In this document: positions 12,017-23,603 of the stretch, piece by piece
Position numbering within the stretch: position 1 is the stretch's first letter
Layout of the letters: each line of letters starts with the position of its first letter
Origin: Circinella minor
Taxonomy: Eukaryota > Mucoromycota > Mucoromycetes > Mucorales > Lichtheimiaceae
NCBI GenBank assembly: GCA_016758965.1
Contig: JAEPRB010000166.1
Span: 1-64,000, forward strand
Direction of reading: 5' to 3'
Length of the DNA stretch: 64,000 nt
Notes under the pieces: generated by a model
The model's database searches: none
What the model saw: only the letters and a program-made list of their open reading frames with translations
Told to the model about the DNA's origin: nothing
Translations under genes and position numbers: made by a program

Positions 12017-15000
12017 ATGTTTCGATCATTCAACTTACAACCATTATTATTATCACTATTAATATTATTACAACAACATAGTTATACTGATGCCATAGAT
12101 CTACCTAACGTACGACTTGATGCTGTAGGTCAACTCGGCTTTGCAGGAGACTATGCAGGTATATCACCTTTTAAAAATAATAAACAATTCGAATCAATAT
12201 ATGATCCTGGTGCTATCTTATTACACAACAACAATACCTATGAACTGTTGGGTACTGCTTCTGATGGTGATATTTTTACAACATGTCTTGTACCAACATC
12301 AACGACAAATTCTTTAAATTCGTATGATTTATATATTGGTGGTTCATTTACAACATTAAATAATACATTGATGAATCGTATTGCACGTTATAATCAAATC
12401 AGTCAAACATTTGATACATTAGGTCAAGGTCTAGATGGTGCTGTTTATGCACTTTATTGTGATTCAGATACAGTCTATGTTGGTGGTGATTTTACTGTAC
12501 CTATTGGTATATCGAATGATACCTTGACATCGTTTGGTGGACATGCAGCTGTCTGGCATATAAACAATCAAACTTGGGGTTCTGTACCTTGGAAAGGTTT
12601 TAATGGACCTGTTTATACAATTACTCGTAACGCATTGATGAATACAATTTTATTTGGAGGTCGATTTGAAGCTACAGGTGATGGACAATATTTTAATGCT
12701 ATTTCAAGTCAACCTGTTAATATGAATGCACCTACTGTAAATATCAGAGTTTTTTTTATTAACATATTGATATTTTTATAAACCATTGTTTATCATGCAT
12801 ATATAATTTAACTCATTATAATATTTTTTTATTTTAATCAGCAAGTTTCATCAGGAAATGGTGCATTAACAGGAAACTTTAGTGATCCAAATAATGCTAT
12901 TTGTCAATCAAATAATGATAACCAATCACCATGGTTATTACAAGATGGAGTTCCAGGTTATTGGGATGCTAGTTTTGGATATCCCATTCAGCCTTCAATG
13001 TTTCGTATATCAAATGTAAAAGAACCAAATCATGGCACAAAATCTTTCAGGTAAAGAAACAAAATAAACGAAAGCGAAAAAAAAAACACTTTTAACTTTT
13101 TATATTATACTCAAACTGAAAATATAATTGATATTAGTATCATTGCATTAGGAACGAATGAATATTTTGAATTATCTTATATTGATCCAACAACACAACA
13201 AGTAACAACATGCACTACAGATTGTGAACTTTCAAATGATCCAAATATTGAATATCAAGATTTTACTGTATTAAATTCAGAAATTGCATCATCAGGCATT
13301 CGTATTCAAATTGATTCTTGGTATGGTCAAGGTGGTGGTTTAAGTAATGTTCAAGTATTTCAATCAGGTTAGTAGTAACTTCTATTTTTAAATTCTTGTA
13401 AGATATATATTATAATTATATATTGATGACTTTTTTTTTTAGATATTGCTGTATATGCACATACAGGTGCTTCAGGTAGTAACATAAATTCTTGTGGATC
13501 TACTCCATCTGCATCGTCCAGTACAATCGGGAATTGGGAAGAACGATTTGTATATGGAGCATATCAAAATTTCATGACAACTACGTTTCCTGCTTCAGAA
13601 TTAGCTACATCCAATGCCTCGGTTACTTATTCACCGTAAGTTCAAATAGTGTCACACAGGAGTCTATTTCTTTTAGGAAATAAACCGAGTTATAATGAAG
13701 CACAATTAAATAAATAAATTTATTTATTTATTAGATATATACCGGTCCAGGGTCAATATTCCGTTTACGCAACTACACCAGGCTGCGTAGGTAGTAGCAC
13801 GTGTAATGAACGAACTCAAGTGGATTTAACTTTGCAATTAACACCAGGTGGTCAACCAACAATAATTACCATTGATCAAAATAATTATGAAGATATGAGT
13901 ACTTTGATTTATAATGGATTTGTTCCTGCATCCAATAGTGCATTTCAACCAACAATCACGTTATCTGTAGCACGTAATGCAACTGCTTCTGGTAGTACAG
14001 TTAGTATTGTTGCAAATTCAATTCAATTCATTCGTAATGGTACCAATGCAATACTTGTCAGTATTTTGGAATATAGTCCATCAAATTTTACACAAAATAT
14101 TACTCCTGCTTGGAAACCACTGGCTGGTACTTTATTTCTTTTTTTCTTCGTAAAATGAAATAAGTCTTTCTTTTTTCTTTAATACTAATCAAGTACACTA
14201 ATTTACCTTTTTTAAAAATAAATACATAGAACAATTGCCACCTGGGTCTATTGTACGATCTATTGATGCATCTATTGGAAATATTTTATATATTGGTGGA
14301 CAATTTTCCGGTTTAAATAGTACCTATCGAGGCGTTGTTTCTTATGATTATAGTCAAAGCAATAATGGTGGGGGTGCCTTAGTTCCATTAAATGGTGGCG
14401 TTAATGGCACAGTCTATGATTTGTCATTAATTAGATCATGTGAGTGTATAATGTATTTGTACCTTGCGCATGAATATTTCTCTTTTTTTTTATCTAACAA
14501 ACAAACAAATAATTAGCTTTATTTGTTGCTGGGGCATTCAATGGAACACTTACAAATTCATCAAGATTATTTAATAATCTTGCTCAATTCGATACAACTT
14601 CATCAACGTGGAGTACTATAGGAATGGTAAGTAAAATAAATACATTTAGATAATTATATACTGACAAGTAAACAAACAAACAAAACAAATATGCAGGGTG
14701 TTGACGGTCCAGCTACCAAGGTTGTGCGATCAGCTGATAATTCAACGATTACCTTTTCTGGTAATTTCACTCACATTTTACATCAACAAGAATTCACTAC
14801 TACTGCAACAGATCATAATACACCATCCTTTGGAAATGCTATTTGGAATGTTACTGGAAATCAATGGGCCCAACCTAAATCATTATTGGTTGGTCAGTTG
14901 ATATCTTCTCATTCTATGAATGAAACCACAGAAATCCTTGCTGGTGGTATTTATGGAGCACAAACCTATCGTGCTGATAATGCTGCTGTTATGGATTCCC

Positions 15001-16963
15001 ATCAAATCTGGTCACCTTATGTTTTTCCTTTTCCTCCGTCAGCAAATAATAATATTCATACAGGTGTCTTCTGGCATAATGTTACATCGGATGGTCAAAA
15101 TAAGACGGTTGTTATTATTGGTGGTGGTCCATTTACAATCAACAACAATAATCAAAATATAACTATTGCATTATATCAAGACGGTCAATGGCAAGGATTA
15201 GGTGATTTGCAAGGACAAGTATATTCACTTTATATTTTGAAAGACACTCTTTATATTGGTGGACAATTTCAAGGCACTATTGGTAAAATACAAGTGACAA
15301 GTTTTGCCATTTATGATCTTAAACAACAACAAGCACAGGATGTTGGTAGTGTTTATGGAACTCAGCAAGGTGGTTCTCCTGGTACAGTGAATGTGATACA
15401 ATCACAACCTGATGGAAATGCCATTTTTATTGGTGGTGATTTTACTTTTGTTGGATCATCATTGCATTGTTCTTCCGTTTGTAAATTAGATACTCAAACA
15501 CGACAATGGAATGAAGTGGCTCCTGGTATGACTGGCCAAGTACATGATATTGCGGTAGCGAATAATCAAATTACTGTTGTGGGTGATATCACTGTAGATA
15601 ATAACCCAACATATGCTGCACAAGTATCACAAGATGATTCTTCATCATCAAGTAGTAGTTGGGTACCCATGTCTGCATCGGATACAGTGGCAGGAACACC
15701 CACAGCTGTTTTAAATGGTCCAAGTGATGTTATTGTAGCCGGCTCTAATGGATCAGGTGGATATCTTGGTACTTGGGATGGACACCAATTTTCGAATATG
15801 GGTAAAGAAAAAAAAATATTATATTACTGCGAACACACACAAAAGGATGGAGAATCCATTTTTTTATTTCCATTTCAAAATATATCTAAATTCATTTTTA
15901 TTTTTTATGGAACAGCTAATTTGGGTCCCTCAAGTAATATTCGTCAAATGTTATTTATGCCGATTCAAGAATCTCCATCAGATGCTCGTTATCCACCTAA
16001 TACTGACAATATGCTTCTCCTTGTTGGCCATTTAGAATTACAAGAACATGGTAATGTCAGCGCTGCATTGTTTGATGGGCATGATTGGTTCCCGTATATA
16101 TTGTCAACAAAATATGATGGTACACCAGGTCAAATTCAACAAATATTCCATGAAACTCGTTGTTGTACAATAACAGATATCATTCGTAAGTATTCATTCA
16201 TTGTGTATCTTCTCTTTCTTCTCTCTTCACTCTCCCCTCCCCATTTCGTCAAATTTAGAATACAAACATATACTGTTGGTGGTCGACAACATTCATGTAA
16301 TAATATTAACAACAAATTATTATTGCTCGATTTTTTTTTAAAAATGTAATAGATCATTTACCTGTCCCAGCAGTCATTCTTATATCTATTGCTATATCTC
16401 TTGGTTTGATCTTTGTATTGGTAGGAGCTGGTTTATTAGCTCTTTTTGCCAAACGACGTAATAATGTCAAAGATGCACCAGAACCTATGCCACCTTATAT
16501 CGCGGGTCAAAATCGACCTTCTAGTCTTGTTGCCATGTTGGATGCTGCACAAGCAGGTACACTAGGAGCAGGAGCGGCTGCCGCTATTGCTAGTGCTGGT
16601 ACAGCCGCAACAGCAGGACCATCCAATGAAAAGACATTAGATCAACCAACATCACCATTACCTGATCCAAGTGGATCTCAAGTACCTTCTGCTACTATTA
16701 CAGCTTTTGGAGCATTAATGGCAGCAGCAATAGGTAATACATCAGAAGAAGCAAGTGATGATAATCCACGACTCTATTATGCAAAATATCCATTTGATGC
16801 CAAAGAGTATGGTGAATTAGGATTTGATACAAATAATCCTATTGTTGTAACGGATACCAGTGATAATGTATGGTGGATGGGATATAAAGATGATGGTTCT
16901 GGGAACCCAATCTCTGGCTTGTTCCCTAGCAACTATGTAACAGAGTCCAAGCCTTCTTCTTAA
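12017..16963 (+). CDS. RAX2: Rax2-type cortical polarity protein with C-terminal SH3 domain
   Basis: This is a type I membrane protein of the Rax2 family, which marks sites of polarised growth. The ATG at 12017 begins a signal peptide (MFRSFNLQPLLLSLLILLQQ). The long extracellular part has repeated beta-propeller-like units of the form YIGGxFTxL, YVGGDFT, FGGRFEATG, YIGGQFSGLN and FIGGDFTFVG, typical of Rax2. One transmembrane helix (VILISIAISLGLIFVLVGAG, about 16.37-16.44 kb) precedes a cytoplasmic Ala/Pro-rich linker. The tail ends in an SH3-like domain: YYAKYPFDAKEYGELGF, then VWWMGYKDD, then GLFPSNYV. Around nine introns are inferred and total length is about 1,350 residues. Many N-glycosylation sequons fit an extracellular domain. 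The SH3 tail is the notable point, since I know Rax2 mainly as a protein with a short cytoplasmic tail. Confidence 0.9.
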
Positions 16964-17818
16964 TTATAGATAATAATAAAGAAGAGGTTTCAGAGTATAT
17001 ATACCCCCCTTCTTTAATTTTTAGTAGTTTTTTTTTAGACAATTAACAATAACTTTTACTACATACTACAAAAAAAATGTCACGTACGCAAACACAAACA
17101 CACACGGCCAAGACAACTCTTAATTTCTTTTTATTTTTTGGTTATCTTTATTATTATTAAATTTATTACTTTTTTTTCTTACCAAAAAAACCCATTTACT
17201 CTTTATATTTTATAGCTTCATTAAGCTTTCCCTACTTTTTTTTATATCTCTTATATCTTATTTTTATATAATATTAAAAGAATGAAGTTGAGGATTTTTT
17301 TCTTTAAGTCACCCGATTATATTACAGTCTTATTTAGTATAAAGAAAAAGTGATACGTACGTGGAACCGTGAGACCAGGCTATTACTTATCATCATCTAA
17401 CAATGAGATACTGTACCAATGAAAAAAAAAAGCAAAAGAGAAGGAGGATGACGATAAGCATATATACTCTCATGTTCGTTCTAAATGCATGCATAGGAGC
17501 GGTCAAAAGTTCGGATTTTACCCATATACGGATTAAAGTTACTGTTTAGATGAGCTCCCATACATTATGTTATTATTCATCACTAAATCAAAAAAAAAAA
17601 AAAAAAAAAAGGTTTAAGGGTCATGATTAAAAAGTTGTCAGAACCCTGTTTTTTTCTTACTTTATTTTGGATCATGTACTACACAACAACGAAAACAAAA
17701 GTAAAAAAGAAAATTCTAGTAATCCAACCAAAATAAAAACCGATCGATACGTATAAGTTTTTGTTTCTTTTTTTTCACCTTCTCTCTCTCTCTCTCTCTC
17801 TTATTCCTTTATTATACC
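16964..17818. other. Intergenic region, RAX2 3' end to P450 start
   Basis: About 855 bp with no recognisable gene. It carries a 20-A homopolymer near 17590 and a perfect (ct)n run of about 20 bp at 17782-17802, just upstream of the P450 ATG. Such pyrimidine-rich stretches are common near fungal transcription start sites; a promoter role is inference. Confidence 0.5.
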
Positions 17819-20056
17819 ATGAAACCAAGTACTGCAGTAACTATTCTTCAAAATGCAAGTGAAATCAATATATTTCAAATCCCTCAATCTTATATAGTAT
17901 GGATGACCAGAATGATTCGTCATCATCCAAAAACATTTGTTCTTTCATGTGGTCTCTTAACAATTACCTACAAGATCAGTAAAACTATTATAGTTCCATA
18001 TCGATTATGGCATATCCCACGTGTAAATACTATTGGTTGGTTTTGGAGTAGTATGAAAGGAGAAAGTGCTGATGTACGTTCTGAAAAATTATTAATGTCT
18101 TTAATGACTGAACATGGATTATGTACAAAATATATGATGGGTCAATGGACTGTTACTATCGGAGACCCTATTTTACTTCAACAAATGCTCAAGGATTCAA
18201 AAACATTTCCTAAAGAAGTTAATGCATCGCTTGATCCTGTAAGTAGTTTTCTCTATTAAGTTTGAGTCAATAGTTTTATGAATTATGTTATTATTCGCTT
18301 TAGCTAATACGTATAATATTTATATAATAAAGGATTTGATCTTGACTAATCCTGAAGCAAATTTAGGAAATTCAGGATATACTGAATGGAGACGCCAAAG
18401 ACGTGTAGCTAATCCGGTTTTTCGACGTGCTATGCCAGTTCATGTTTTTGGTAACATTGTTTCAACCATGTTTTCAGCAATAGATGCTGAAAATACAACT
18501 GATATCGATTTTGCTGATTATATGCGAAGGTAATTTTATATATGAAAAGAAAAATCTTGAAATATTAGGAAATATGTTCACTTGTTGGACAACATAATAA
18601 ATTAATATCTAAGAAGATGTAATTATTAATAGCAGTAATATATTTTTATACTGTCTATATATGTATAAAGATATGCTTTAGACTGTCTGGGACTTGGTGT
18701 ATTTGTACGTTTCTTTTTTGTAATTACCATAGAAATAACAATAAGACCAATAAGGATGTTAATAATACAATAATTATACATTATATAGAATTTTGATATG
18801 GGAGCTGTACGCGATGCAGAATCACCCTATGCTGTCTTGTATAAGCATGCGTTTAGTAAGTGATCTGTAATATATGTGTATAACAATTAATAGCGCAACG
18901 ATAATAATTGACAACACTATTTTTTATCTACTATTGTGCTATATACACTCTATTTTTAGGTATTGTACGTGATCCATTAGTTTACCTCTTTCCTACTTAT
19001 GCTGCTATTCCATCTCGATGGATTCCTTATCGTAATCGTGCACGTATCGCAAATGAGAAATTGAGACGGATTTTATATGGCATTATCCAAGAACGAAAAG
19101 ATGCTATTTTATCTAACACAGAAGCAACATTGGATGAACATAAGGATTTATTGACATTGATGATTGAAGCTTCTTTAAACGAAGGTACACTTTCACCCCA
19201 TCATAGTAAAGATCGATTTCTTACAAATGGTGAACTTGTTGCTAACTTAGCTGTATTTTTTGTTGCCGGTACGTATTGTGTATATTTTATATTATGAATA
19301 CCTTTTTACTTTTTTTTTAAAAAAAAAACAAGTCAATTTATCATGTTTGCATGATACAAATCATTCTCTTTAGCTAATGACAACAATACAAAAATTCCTA
19401 TATCTATATATATATATTTATGAATAGGACATGAAACCACAGCAAGTGCAACTGCTAGTACCATGTATTACTTGGCAAAATATCCCGATATGCAAGAACG
19501 CGCACGACAGGAAGTTCTTTCTCTCCTAGGTGATGCTCAATATGATATTTTGCCCACTCATGAACAATTACGTCAAATGCTCTTTTTAAACAATTGCATC
19601 AAAGAAACCATGCGTATCAATCCACCTACAAGTGGTAATTTGGCTCGTATTGCTAGTTGTGATACTCATATTGGTCAATTCTTCATTCCGAAAGGAACAC
19701 GGGTTACTATGGAACTTTATTGTGCTCACCATCTTGAAAAATATTGGCCAGATCCATATGAATTTAATCCAGATCGTTTCAGTAATCATAAAGACGAACA
19801 TAAAGTTGATAATGGTGACTCTACCTTGAATAGCAATAATTTGTATATTCCATTTGGATATGGTCCACGTGCTTGTATAGGAATGAATTTCAGTCTTGCT
19901 GAACAAAGAGTAGTTCAAGCCATGATGCTTCGAAAATATACTTGGGAATTAGTGCCTATGAGCGAGCATGAAAATGGACTCAAGAATCAAGGAAGTGGCG
20001 GTGTCGGATTATTGGGACCAGATAAATTACATATTCGATTAATGAAACGGTACTAA
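17819..20056 (+). CDS. Cytochrome P450 monooxygenase
   Basis: This is a microsomal P450, a haem-thiolate monooxygenase of unknown substrate. A hydrophobic segment at residues 40-60 fits an N-terminal membrane anchor. The motifs are complete: helix C WRRQRR; the fungal-type VFNFDMGAV; helix I FVAGHETTASATAS, split by an intron; the ExxR motif ETMR; the PERF-like FNPDRF; and the haem loop FGYGPRACIG with the cysteine ligand. The exon path is 17819-18240, then about 18332-18530, then two short exons near 18.67 and 18.79 kb, then about 18.96-19.27 kb, and the last exon from about 19.43 kb. All joins keep frame, giving about 540 residues. Helix and haem motifs are intact, so I expect an active enzyme. 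Substrate and CYP family cannot be assigned here; Mucorales CYP509-type enzymes are one possibility. Confidence 0.92.
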
Positions 20057-20273
20057 ACAACGTAATCTACTAACACATGTCAAATTCTTTTTTTATCTCT
20101 ATACAAACGATATGATATGTTTTTTTTATTATATATATAAGTATTCCCAGGTTACTACTTATCCCCCCCTTTCCCCCTTCCCCCCCCAAAAAAAAAAAAA
20201 AAAAGAAAAAAGAAAAAGTTAAAGTAAAGCAGTTTACAAATAAATTAATAAATTAAATAAAAAATATTATTTT

Positions 20274-20954
20274 TTATGGTTTATGAATATGCTTATCAAG
20301 TCGACAACCTTCACAAGTTCCTTTCCAAACGCTACCATCTTCATACATTTCTTTTTTCCAAATAGGACAACGATCTTTTAAATGATCAATAAGATATTCT
20401 GTGGCTCGTAAACCTTCACGTCGATGAGCAGAAGAAACAGCTACTATCACACTCACTTGACCCACAGGAACAGTACCAATACGATGATAAATAGCAATAT
20501 GTTTCAATATCCATTTTTCTCTAGCTTCTTTAATAAGTCCCTCGAGTACTTTAGTTGCCATAGGAATATATGCTTCATAATCCAATTGTATCACTTTTTT
20601 GCCTTATTTATCATATATATATATATAGTATGTATAAATGAGTCAAATTGTATCAATTAATGCATATAGACAATATTACGCAAACGTTAAACGGGTTCTT
20701 CATGAGTCATTATATATACATATACTACTATTTGTCACTAGTAAATAATTATTACAAGAAAAAGGAGAGTAAGATGGTAATTATGAGTCACCTTCAAATG
20801 TGTCTCGTGTCAATCCCGAAAAAGTGGCAATAGCACCAGCCGTGTCATCTTGTACAAGTTGACTCACAGTTTCTAAACTGGGTAAATCCTCAAGCATAAT
20901 TTTGACAATGTTTTTGTTATTGTTGTCATCACTAACATTAGTTTCTGTAGTCAT
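20274..20954 (-). CDS. MOCS2: Molybdopterin synthase catalytic (large) subunit, MoaE/MOCS2B
   Basis: This subunit inserts sulfur into precursor Z (cPMP) to make molybdopterin, receiving thiocarboxylate sulfur from the small MoaD-type subunit. Two exons (20792-20954 and 20274-20602) give 163 residues, a normal size. Features are the N-terminal GAIATFSGLTRDTF (family GxxRxxxxG-like segment), the core IAIYHRIGTVPVGQVSVIVA, VSSAHRREGLRATEYLIDHL, and the lysine-containing CPIWKKEMYEDGSVW. The exon 1 donor (gtgact) is phase 1 and joins to GKKVIQLDYEAY. It is divergent from the AsnRS gene, with 195 bp between the two starts. Presence implies molybdoenzymes such as nitrate reductase or sulfite oxidase in this fungus. 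The small subunit gene is not in the window. Confidence 0.94.
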
Positions 20955-21149
20955 GGTATATATGAAGATAAAAGGTATGGTTATAGAGATAGGTTAAAGT
21001 GGTGGCTTGGACAAGCAAAACTAGCTTTAAATTATACCGATATATTCAGTTTATTGGCCGTTTTTTTTAAACAAAGCAATTTTCAATACCCCCCCCCCTT
21101 TTTTTTGTTGCAGATAACCTTCTTTTTTTTTAATATACATATCACCCAA
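20955..21149. promoter_or_regulatory. Short bidirectional promoter, MOCS2 / asparaginyl-tRNA synthetase
   Basis: Only 195 bp lie between two divergent ATGs. The spacer contains a C-run followed by T-runs near 21090-21130. Co-regulation is possible but not shown. Confidence 0.55.
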
Positions 21150-23300
21150 ATGTCTTCACCAGCTGACAGTATGTATTCTTCTTCTTTTTTTTCAACATTA
21201 TCAACATTATCAACGTTCAACATAACAACGACCTTTATAGTGAGACACTAATGTTTAAACGATTTCTATGAAAAAAAAAATTAGTTATTTACGTCGACGA
21301 ACTTGTTGGTTCCGACGAAACTGGTAACGGTACACAAACAGCTCCTTTCAAGACAGCTATTAAAGCTGTTGAGAAAAGCGATGGTGACAATAATGTCAAA
21401 ATCCAAGTTAAAAAAGATGAAGAAGGTTTTAAAGATATCTCAGGTGCTGCTTTAAAGAAGGCTAAAAAATCACTTGTTGAACAACAACGTAAAGCTAAGA
21501 AACAAGAAGAACAAAAGAAGAAACAAGAGGATGAACAAGCCAAGAAAGCTGAAGAAGAAGCCAAAGCTCTCGAACATGCTAAATCCATTGTTTTAACTGA
21601 AGATGAAACTCTTCCAAAGGCTGAAAAGGTATTATAATAAAGGAACAAATTAAATTGGATTATAAGAGGGAAATTGACAATCTGTTATTTTGTGGTGGTA
21701 TGTGGGGTAAATTATGATAATGTAGATCAAGATTCGTCAAGGTGTTGAATCACGTGGTAAACGCGTCAAAGTATCTGGTTGGGTCCATCGTCTTCGTGTA
21801 CAAGGCAAAGATATGATGTTCGTCATTTTGCGTGATGGTTCTGGATACCTTCAATGTGTTCTTACTGGCAAGCAGGTAAAAGTCATAATAATATATTATT
21901 ATCATGGGTAATAAAATTAGATGACCGAAGCTAATTTATTATTATCATTACAAATTATAGTGCCATACTTATGATGCCATCACTCTTTCTGTTGAATCTA
22001 CTATTACTGTTCATGGTGTCATCAACGCTCTTCCTGAAGGCAAAACTGTAAGTTAAAACTAATCAATATTACTTAATTATTCAAATTTATAAATAAAAAG
22101 TTAACTAATAAAAAAAAATTATAATATAGGCTCCTGATAACCATGAATTAGTTGTTGACTACTGGTACGTTGTTGGTAAGGCACCTGGTGGTGATGATGC
22201 TTTTAACAACAAGGTCACTACTGATGCTGATCCATCCTACATGCTGGATAACCGTCACTTGGTTCTTCGTGGTGAAACTGCTTCTGCTGTCTTGAAAGCT
22301 CGTGCTGAAGTCATTAAAGCATTCCGTGCTCATTATGAAAGTCGTGGTTATACCGAAGTTACTCCTCCTTGTATGGTTCAAACCCAAGTCGAAGGTGGTG
22401 CTACTTTGTTCGAATTCAACTATTATGGTGAAAAGGCCTACTTGACCCAATCTTCTCAACTTTATTTGGAAACATGTTTACCTTCCCTTGGTGATGTCTT
22501 TTGCTTAGCTGAATCATACCGTGCCGAAAAATCTCACACTCGCCGTCATTTATCCGAATATTCTCATTTGGAAGCTGAAATGGCGTTTATCTCATTTGAT
22601 GAAATGCTGGATGCTTTGGAAGATTTGATTTGTGATGTCATTGACCGTATTATGGCTCATGAACCTACCCGTAAATTGATTGAACAATTGAACCCTGGTT
22701 TCCAACCTCCTGCTCGTCCTTTCTTGCGTATGAAGTATGCTGATGCTATTAAATACTTGAAGGACAATGATATTAAGAAGGAAGATGGTTCCTTTTATGA
22801 ATTTGGTGAAGATATCCCTGAAGCTCCTGAACGTGCTATGACTGATAAGATTAACCGTCCTATTCTTTTGACTCATTTCCCTGCCGATATTAAGGCTTTC
22901 TATATGCAAAAGTGTGATGACGATCGTACTGTTACTGAAAGTGTTGATGTTTTGATGCCTAACGTTGGTGAAATCGTTGGTGGTAGTATGAGAATGAACG
23001 ATAGAGTAAGTTAATAATATGATTATTGGTGGAGGAAATATTGAAATGGAAGAGTGATTTTGATAATAACTTATAAATATATATATTAATTTTATTTAGG
23101 AGGAATTATTGGAAGCATATAAGAAGGAAGGTATTGATCCTGCCCCATACTATTGGTACACTGATCAACGCAAGTATGGTACCACTCCTCATGGTGGTTA
23201 TGGTCTTGGCGTTGAACGTTTCCTCGCTTGGTTATTGAACCGTTACACTGTCCGTGAATGTTCATTGTACCCTCGTTTCACTGGCAGATGTACTCCATAA
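21150..23300 (+). CDS. DED81: Asparaginyl-tRNA synthetase, cytosolic
   Basis: This class IIb synthetase charges tRNA-Asn. The first exon is only 19 nt (21150-21168, MSSPAD plus one base) and joins to [20 protein letters not shown], the eukaryote-specific N-terminal domain, followed by a Lys/Glu/Gln-rich helix (about 21.43-21.6 kb). The OB-fold anticodon-binding domain starts at [20 protein letters not shown]. The catalytic core holds motif 2 ([20 protein letters not shown]) and motif 3 ([15 protein letters not shown]). The C-terminal [10 protein letters not shown] then stop is the normal end for AsnRS, and the catalytic core matches AsnRS rather than AspRS. Codon usage is biased to C-ending and preferred codons, as expected for a highly expressed gene. 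Complete with six exons or so; no odd features. Confidence 0.96.
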
Positions 23301-23603
23301 ACAGTCTCCCTTTTCCCAAGACAATATTGTATATTTAGAATAATACTTTTTTTTTGTATAGCAAAGTATTAAAAAATGTCAAGAATAAAAAATAGTTTTT
23401 TCTTTTTTCTTTTTCCTTTTTCCTTTTTATTTTTAATTGACTCGGTAATAAATAAAGGTGCATACATAATTTCATGCCTTATAATTCTTGTTGGGTATAA
23501 AATTATGACTATAAAAGGTTAATACGTATATAAATGTCAAAGATAACTTTCCATCTCTTTCAATTCTCTTCTTCTTTTTTTTTTATCAAGAAACGAATAG
23601 ACT
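23301..23603. other. Intergenic region, AsnRS to hydrolase-phosphatase
   Basis: About 300 bp of T-rich sequence downstream of AsnRS, with an alternating T/C-rich tract near 23395-23440. No gene seen. It must contain the AsnRS 3' end signals and the promoter of the next gene. Confidence 0.4.

Noticed and set aside
22148..22909. Two antisense open frames (103 and 105 codons) within AsnRS
   Set aside because: They mirror the biased codons of the synthetase exon and have no recognisable features.
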